Assembly (NCBI GenBank): GCA_035552775.1
Contig: DASZKW010000048.1
Coordinates: forward strand, 1-8,729
Length of the DNA: 8,729 bases
Source: DASZKW01 sp035552775
Lineage (GTDB): Bacteria > Actinomycetota > Acidimicrobiia > Acidimicrobiales > Palsa-688
Direction: 5' to 3'
Below the pieces are notes generated by a model. It was not told the origin of the DNA and made no database searches. It saw only the letters and a list, made by a program, of their open reading frames with translations. This document shows, piece by piece, positions 5,770 to 8,729 of the stretch. The translations under genes and the position numbers were made by a program. Numbering within the stretch: position 1 is the stretch's first letter; every line of letters starts with the position of its first letter.

Positions 5770-6543
5770 GCCGAGCTCCCGCGATTGCCCGCCCGTCGGC
5801 TGCTCGTCTTCCGCCGGTCGCGGCGGGGGTTCTGGCCCCGGTGGCTGCTGCGCCTGGCGGCGGTCGTGGTTGGCATCGCCCTCCTGGCCGGCGGCGGCCT
5901 GCTCGTCCTGATCGGCGCCAGCCCGTCGGCGGCGAACGCTCCGCAGCGGGTCCAGGCCATCCTGGCCGCCCACCACGCGCCCAGCGACGACGGGGTGCTA
6001 CCGGCCCGCGTGGCCGCCGCCCTGCTCGCCACCGAGGACAGCCGGTACTACCAGGACCCCGCCCTCGACCCCCGCGGGGTGGCCCGAGCCGCGCTCGGAG
6101 CGGTGACCAACAACGGCAACGACGGTGGGGCCACCATCGAACAGCAACTGGCCAAGATGCTGTACGCCCCGGGCACCTCTCTCGGGTCGGAGTTGCAGCA
6201 GGTCGGGGTGGCCTTCCGCCTGGACCAGCACTTCAGCAAACCCCGCATCCTGGCCCTCTACCTCGACGCGGCATACTTCGGTGACGGTGCGTATGGCGTG
6301 ACCGCCGCGGCCTCCCACTATTTCGGGTTGGCCCCCAGCCAACTGTCCTGGGCCCAGGCGAGCCTCCTCGCCGGGCTGGTCCAAGCGCCGAGCGAATTCG
6401 ATCCCCACGGCCACTTCAGCTCCGCCAGGCAGCGGCAGTCGCACGTGTTGGCCCGCCTGGTCGCCACTCACCAGCTCACTTCCAGTCAGGCGGCTCAGGT
6501 CTGGAGCGCGCCGCTCAATCCGGTGGTGTCCTTCTTCGGCTGA
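5728..6543 (+). CDS. Monofunctional peptidoglycan glycosyltransferase-like protein (GT51) with altered motif III
   Basis: A 271-residue protein: cytoplasmic basic N-terminus, one membrane helix about 40-63, then a GT51 domain about 75-265 facing outside. No penicillin-binding transpeptidase domain follows, so it is of the monofunctional kind, which polymerises lipid II into glycan strands. Visible motifs: motif I ATEDSRYYQDPALDPRG (101-117) with the catalytic-type E103; motif II GGATIEQQLAKM (133-144); motif IV KPRILALYLDAAYFG (171-185); then HYFG and a LLAGLVQAPSEFDP stretch (213-226). Odd points: motif III, normally RKxxEA, reads SELQQV (154-159), so the second functional Glu is Gln158; the usual His of motif I and the Asn of YLN (here D180) are also changed. 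It may be a low-activity, specialised or regulatory GT51. The start could be 5728 or 5749; the second ATG has the better ribosome site. It ends one base from the convergent glycosidase gene. Confidence 0.88.
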   Translation: MSSGSDTMSSGSDTAELPRLPARRLLVFRRSRRGFWPRWLLRLAAVVVGIALLAGGGLLVLIGASPSAANAPQRVQAILAAHHAPSDDGVLPARVAAALLATEDSRYYQDPALDPRGVARAALGAVTNNGNDGGATIEQQLAKMLYAPGTSLGSELQQVGVAFRLDQHFSKPRILALYLDAAYFGDGAYGVTAAASHYFGLAPSQLSWAQASLLAGLVQAPSEFDPHGHFSSARQRQSHVLARLVATHQLTSSQAAQVWSAPLNPVVSFFG

Positions 6544-6544
6544 C

Positions 6545-7660
6545 TCACCTGCCGAACACGGCAAAGAAGTCGCGGGAGACGGGCTGGAGGTAGTGACCGG
6601 GCTGGTAGTACATGCCGGCCAGGAGGTTGTTGCCCCCGAGGATGCCCGCGCCGGCGATCCCGCCCGCGTGCGTGAAGGTCGAAAATGACACCCATTGCGG
6701 GTTGATGTCGAGCTCCATGGCCCGCACCGTTCCGGCCGCGATCAAGAGACGGGCCAGAGCGGAGGGGTCGAGGTAGGGACCCCCGACGTAGACCAGGTTG
6801 CCGGCTGCGGTCACCCCCACCCCAGAACGCCAGGTGCTGGCGCCGCCACCGAGCACCGCCCCCCACTGGCCGGCTGCGCCGACGTTGGCCGCGGCGACGC
6901 CATGGTCGACGAGGAGGGTCAGGTTCTGGCGGACCGAGACCACGGTCGGCGAGAGACCAACATCGCGGCCCCACTCGCCCACCGTGGCGGTGCCGTTGGT
7001 CAAGATGACCAACGAGGCGGCGCCGGCCTCGAGCGGGACCGCGGTGCGGCCGTGGTCGTACCAACCGGTCTGATACGAGTAGATCTTGAAACCGGAGTTG
7101 AACGCGGCCAGCAGCGTCGGTAGTTGCGCGGTGGCGACCGCTCCCTGCTGGAGCCAGGTGCCGTACGGCTCGCTGGTGCCGGCGTAGAGGGCCATCCGGG
7201 TGGCGGCCGAGTCGATCCAGGCGATACCAGCGGGCGCATACCCGGAGCCGGCGCGAAGCTCGGTCGTGTAGATGGCGTAGCCGCGGGCCAGCTTGCCTCC
7301 TACAGCTGGCTGCCAGACCCCTTCGCCGGGCAGCGGCGGCGACGCCAAGGGCGTGATGCGCGCGGGCGCCGGCAGCGGGGGCGGTGCCGCCGTCGTGGTG
7401 GTAGTAGGCGGCGGGGGGGAGGTTGCCGGCGCGGAGCTGGCAGGTGCGGGAGCTGCGAGGGTGGTGGCCGACGGAGGGGCTGCGATCGAGGGTGGCACGG
7501 CACGGGCTCCGCCGGAACAGCCGACCACCACACCAGTGAGCGCCAACGCCGTGCACCACGCCGCCAGCACGACCGGGCGACGCGTCGATGCCGCTCGCAC
7601 GGCCGCTACTGCCGGCGGGCGGTTCGCCGGACCGGCTCGGAGTCGTCCCAGATCCACCAC
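6545..7660 (-). CDS. Lipoprotein phosphodiester glycosidase (NAGPA/PF09992-type), paralog 2
   Basis: A 371-residue protein as called from GTG at 7660. A signal peptide RRPVVLAAWCTALALTGVVVGC ends in a lipobox VVGC (lipidated Cys48), so the protein should be lipid-anchored outside the membrane. A Pro/Ala/Thr-rich spacer (about 53-100, with PPPPTTTTTAAPPP) leads to the catalytic-type domain (about 103-371). Shared with the paralog at 3731-4912: LPGEGVWQPA (110-119), AAFNSGFK (185-192; NSGF instead of NGGF), VPLEAGAASLVI (208-219), RSGVGVTAAGNLVYVGG (278-294), ELDINPQWVSF (316-326) and SRDFF (362-366). The substrate is unknown; an envelope glycopolymer is likely for the family. An alternative GTG at 7600 (residue 21) would give a more normal signal peptide of 27 residues before the Cys; neither start has a clear ribosome site. 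It lies 61 bases downstream of the NuoF-like gene on the same strand, so co-transcription is possible. Confidence 0.86.
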   Translation of the reverse strand: MVDLGRLRAGPANRPPAVAAVRAASTRRPVVLAAWCTALALTGVVVGCSGGARAVPPSIAAPPSATTLAAPAPASSAPATSPPPPTTTTTAAPPPLPAPARITPLASPPLPGEGVWQPAVGGKLARGYAIYTTELRAGSGYAPAGIAWIDSAATRMALYAGTSEPYGTWLQQGAVATAQLPTLLAAFNSGFKIYSYQTGWYDHGRTAVPLEAGAASLVILTNGTATVGEWGRDVGLSPTVVSVRQNLTLLVDHGVAAANVGAAGQWGAVLGGGASTWRSGVGVTAAGNLVYVGGPYLDPSALARLLIAAGTVRAMELDINPQWVSFSTFTHAGGIAGAGILGGNNLLAGMYYQPGHYLQPVSRDFFAVFGR

Positions 7661-7708
7661 GCAAAGGTAGGACAGGCCGTCACGGCCCCGCGGGCGATGG
7701 GGCTTTGC
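7661..7708. repeat. Inverted repeats between NuoF-like gene and lipoprotein gene
   Basis: Several nested dyads fill this gap: GCAAAG (7661-7666) with CTTTGC (7703-7708); a perfect hairpin GGCCG-TCA-CGGCC (7675-7687); and the alternative GCCCC/GGGGC pairing (7685-7689 with 7699-7703), which competes with it. The mutually exclusive pairings could form an attenuator or terminator between the two minus-strand genes. There is no T-tract, and any regulatory role is inferred. Confidence 0.3.
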
Positions 7709-7721
7709 GCCAGGTGGCGGG

Positions 7722-8519
7722 TCATCGCCAGTTGCCGTGGACGTCAGGGATCGGCAACCCGGTCGGGCGGGCGCCGCAAGGTCCGTGGCGGCGGTGCCGC
7801 TCGATCTCGGTCGCGAACACGCTCAGCGCGCTGCGAACAAAACGGGCTGCTCCGTCAGGATGGCGGCAGGCCCCTCGGCCTTCGACCATGTCCAGCCAGC
7901 GGCGCAGCTGTTTCTCCCACCGGTGGCCTCGGTCGCCGGCCGCGAGGGCGGCGACGGCGTCGGCGATAGCGGGGAGCCCGTTGCTGCAGGGGCCGCATTG
8001 GCCGGCGGACTGCCCGGCCAGCCAGCCACAGATGGCGGCGGTCTCTTGCAGCCCGCACGCGCGGGGGCCGAGGACGGCGAGGGCGCCGCAGCCGAGGCTG
8101 GCTCCGACCCGACCCAACGAGACCGAGTCGAGGGTCACCTTGGGGATGACATCGCCGGATACCCACACGCCGAAGTACCCGCCGACCAGGACCGCCCGCG
8201 GGTCGGCGCCGGCCCCGGCGGCCCGCAGCGCCTCGACCAGCGGGATGCCGGCCGCCAACTCGTAGACACCGGGGCGGGCGACGTCGCCGCTGAAGGTGAC
8301 CAGGACGCTCCCCGGCCCATCGGTGGTACCGAGGCCGCGGTACCAGTCGGCGCCGAAACGGGCCACCAGGGCCAGATGGGCCAGGGTCTCGACGTTGTTG
8401 ACCAGGGTCGGGCGGCCCTGCACCCCCCGCTCGAACGGGCGGGGCGGGCCGAACATCGGCTTGGCCTCACCGCCATTGAGCCAGTTGACCAGTGGTCTCC
8501 GCCGCGATGCTGGCCCCAT
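7722..8519 (-). pseudogene. NuoF-like NADH dehydrogenase flavoprotein subunit, C-terminal part (frame-disrupted)
   Basis: This open frame (265 codons from an ATG at 8519) holds the C-terminal two-thirds of a NuoF/51-kDa-type protein. Homologous sequence begins near LVNWLNGGEAKP (10-21) and continues through RPTLVNNVETLAHLA (36-50), an SLBB-like segment FSGDVARPGVYEL...GIPLVEALRAAG (76-102), LGCGALAVL (142-150), and the Fe-S region SAGQCGPCSNGL (171-182) with ACRHPDGAARFVRSAL (217-232). In respiratory NuoF the 4Fe-4S cluster uses CxxCxxC plus a distant Cys; here the first position is Ala172, leaving C175, C178 and C218. The N-terminal half lies in a different frame at 8467-8729, and the segment between DGASIAAE and LVNWLNGG is missing. 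The nine residues before LVNW (MGPASRRRP) are out-of-frame sequence, so this is probably not a real start. An assembly or sequencing error cannot be excluded. Confidence 0.72.
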
Positions 8520-8729
8520 CGAGCACCAGGTGCGGCGAGCCGATGAGCAGGGCTTTGGCTTTGGCGCTGGCCGGCTCGCCTTCGGTGCCGTTGGCGACCA
8601 CCACCGCTCGCCGGCCGCGGGCGACCGCCCGCAGCTTGGTGGCGGTCGGGAAGCCGGCCCCGCCGCGGCCCCGCAGCCCGGCCCGCTCCACCTCGCGGAT
8701 CAGCGCCGCTCCACCGCCGCGCATCTGCC
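8467..8729 (-). pseudogene. NuoF-like NADH dehydrogenase flavoprotein subunit, N-terminal part, runs off window
   Basis: This frame reads in from beyond the window edge and encodes the start of the FMN/NADH-binding domain of a NuoF-like protein: LIREVERAGLRGRGGAGFPT (the Gly-rich FMN/NADH-binding loop RGRGGAGFP), TKLRAVA, VVVANGTEGEPASAKAKALL (the counterpart of NGDEGEPGTFKD in respiratory NuoF) and HLVLDGASIAAE. Homology then stops abruptly and the frame ends in TTGQLAQWR and onward to a stop at 8467. The next homologous residues (LVNWLNGGEAKP) appear in another frame beginning near 8493, overlapping this one. The simplest reading is an internal deletion of very roughly 50-65 codons' worth of DNA, not a multiple of three, near 8495-8505. 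The ATG at 8724 is probably internal, since family members usually have more residues before LIxEVxRAGLRGRGG. Confidence 0.7.

Noticed and set aside
6495..7664. A 389-codon minus-strand frame overlapping the lipoprotein gene in another frame
   Set aside because: Its product is Arg/Gly/Pro-rich low-complexity sequence, while the alternative frame has a lipobox and conserved catalytic-domain motifs.

Overview
This window is GC-rich DNA, clearly above two-thirds G+C by eye and with strong G/C third-position bias in every real gene. It looks like an actinobacterial chromosome. A DUF222/13E12-type HNH protein, a DUF427 protein, a MazEF-type module with a GTG-started toxin, and a NuoF-like protein of an actinobacterial flavour all point that way. 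An Acidimicrobiia-like lineage is my best guess, but that is inference from gene style, not a proven placement. No rRNA, tRNA, CRISPR array, transposase or integrase was seen.

Layout. (1) 1-305: the 3' end of an HNH endonuclease-domain gene. (2) 438-1000: a compact two-gene toxin-antitoxin operon (ribbon-helix-helix antitoxin, then MazF/PemK-like toxin), with a candidate promoter and a candidate operator that overlaps the antitoxin start codon. (3) 1078-1452 (-): a DUF427 protein, transcribed away from a small four-helix membrane protein at 1692-2120 (+). (4) 2126-3556 (-): a sensor histidine kinase with no response regulator in the window. (5) 3731-4912 (-) and 6545-7660 (-): two paralogous phosphodiester-glycosidase (NAGPA/PF09992-type) proteins, one anchored by a membrane helix and one a predicted lipoprotein. 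They bracket a divergent plus-strand pair: a His-rich, possibly haem-binding membrane protein (5031-5678) and a monofunctional GT51 peptidoglycan glycosyltransferase-like protein (5728-6543). (6) 7722-8729 (-): a NuoF-like NADH dehydrogenase subunit that appears broken by an internal deletion with a frameshift and runs off the window edge.

How the genes may work together. The two phosphodiester glycosidases and the GT51 protein all face the outside of the membrane and act on, or are predicted to act on, cell-wall polymers. The 3.7-7.7 kb stretch therefore reads as an envelope-polymer remodelling neighbourhood. The His-rich membrane protein and the NuoF-like protein are redox-flavoured and may be remnants of, or partners in, an electron-transfer unit mixed into this locus. 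The histidine kinase lies on the same strand just downstream of the first glycosidase gene and could sense envelope state. These functional links are inferred from gene position only.

There is no gene-free stretch longer than 300 bases. The largest gaps are 1453-1691, 3557-3730, 306-437 and 4913-5030. Two convergent gene pairs are packed extremely tightly (5 bases at 2121-2125 and 1 base at 6544), leaving no room for conventional intergenic terminators.
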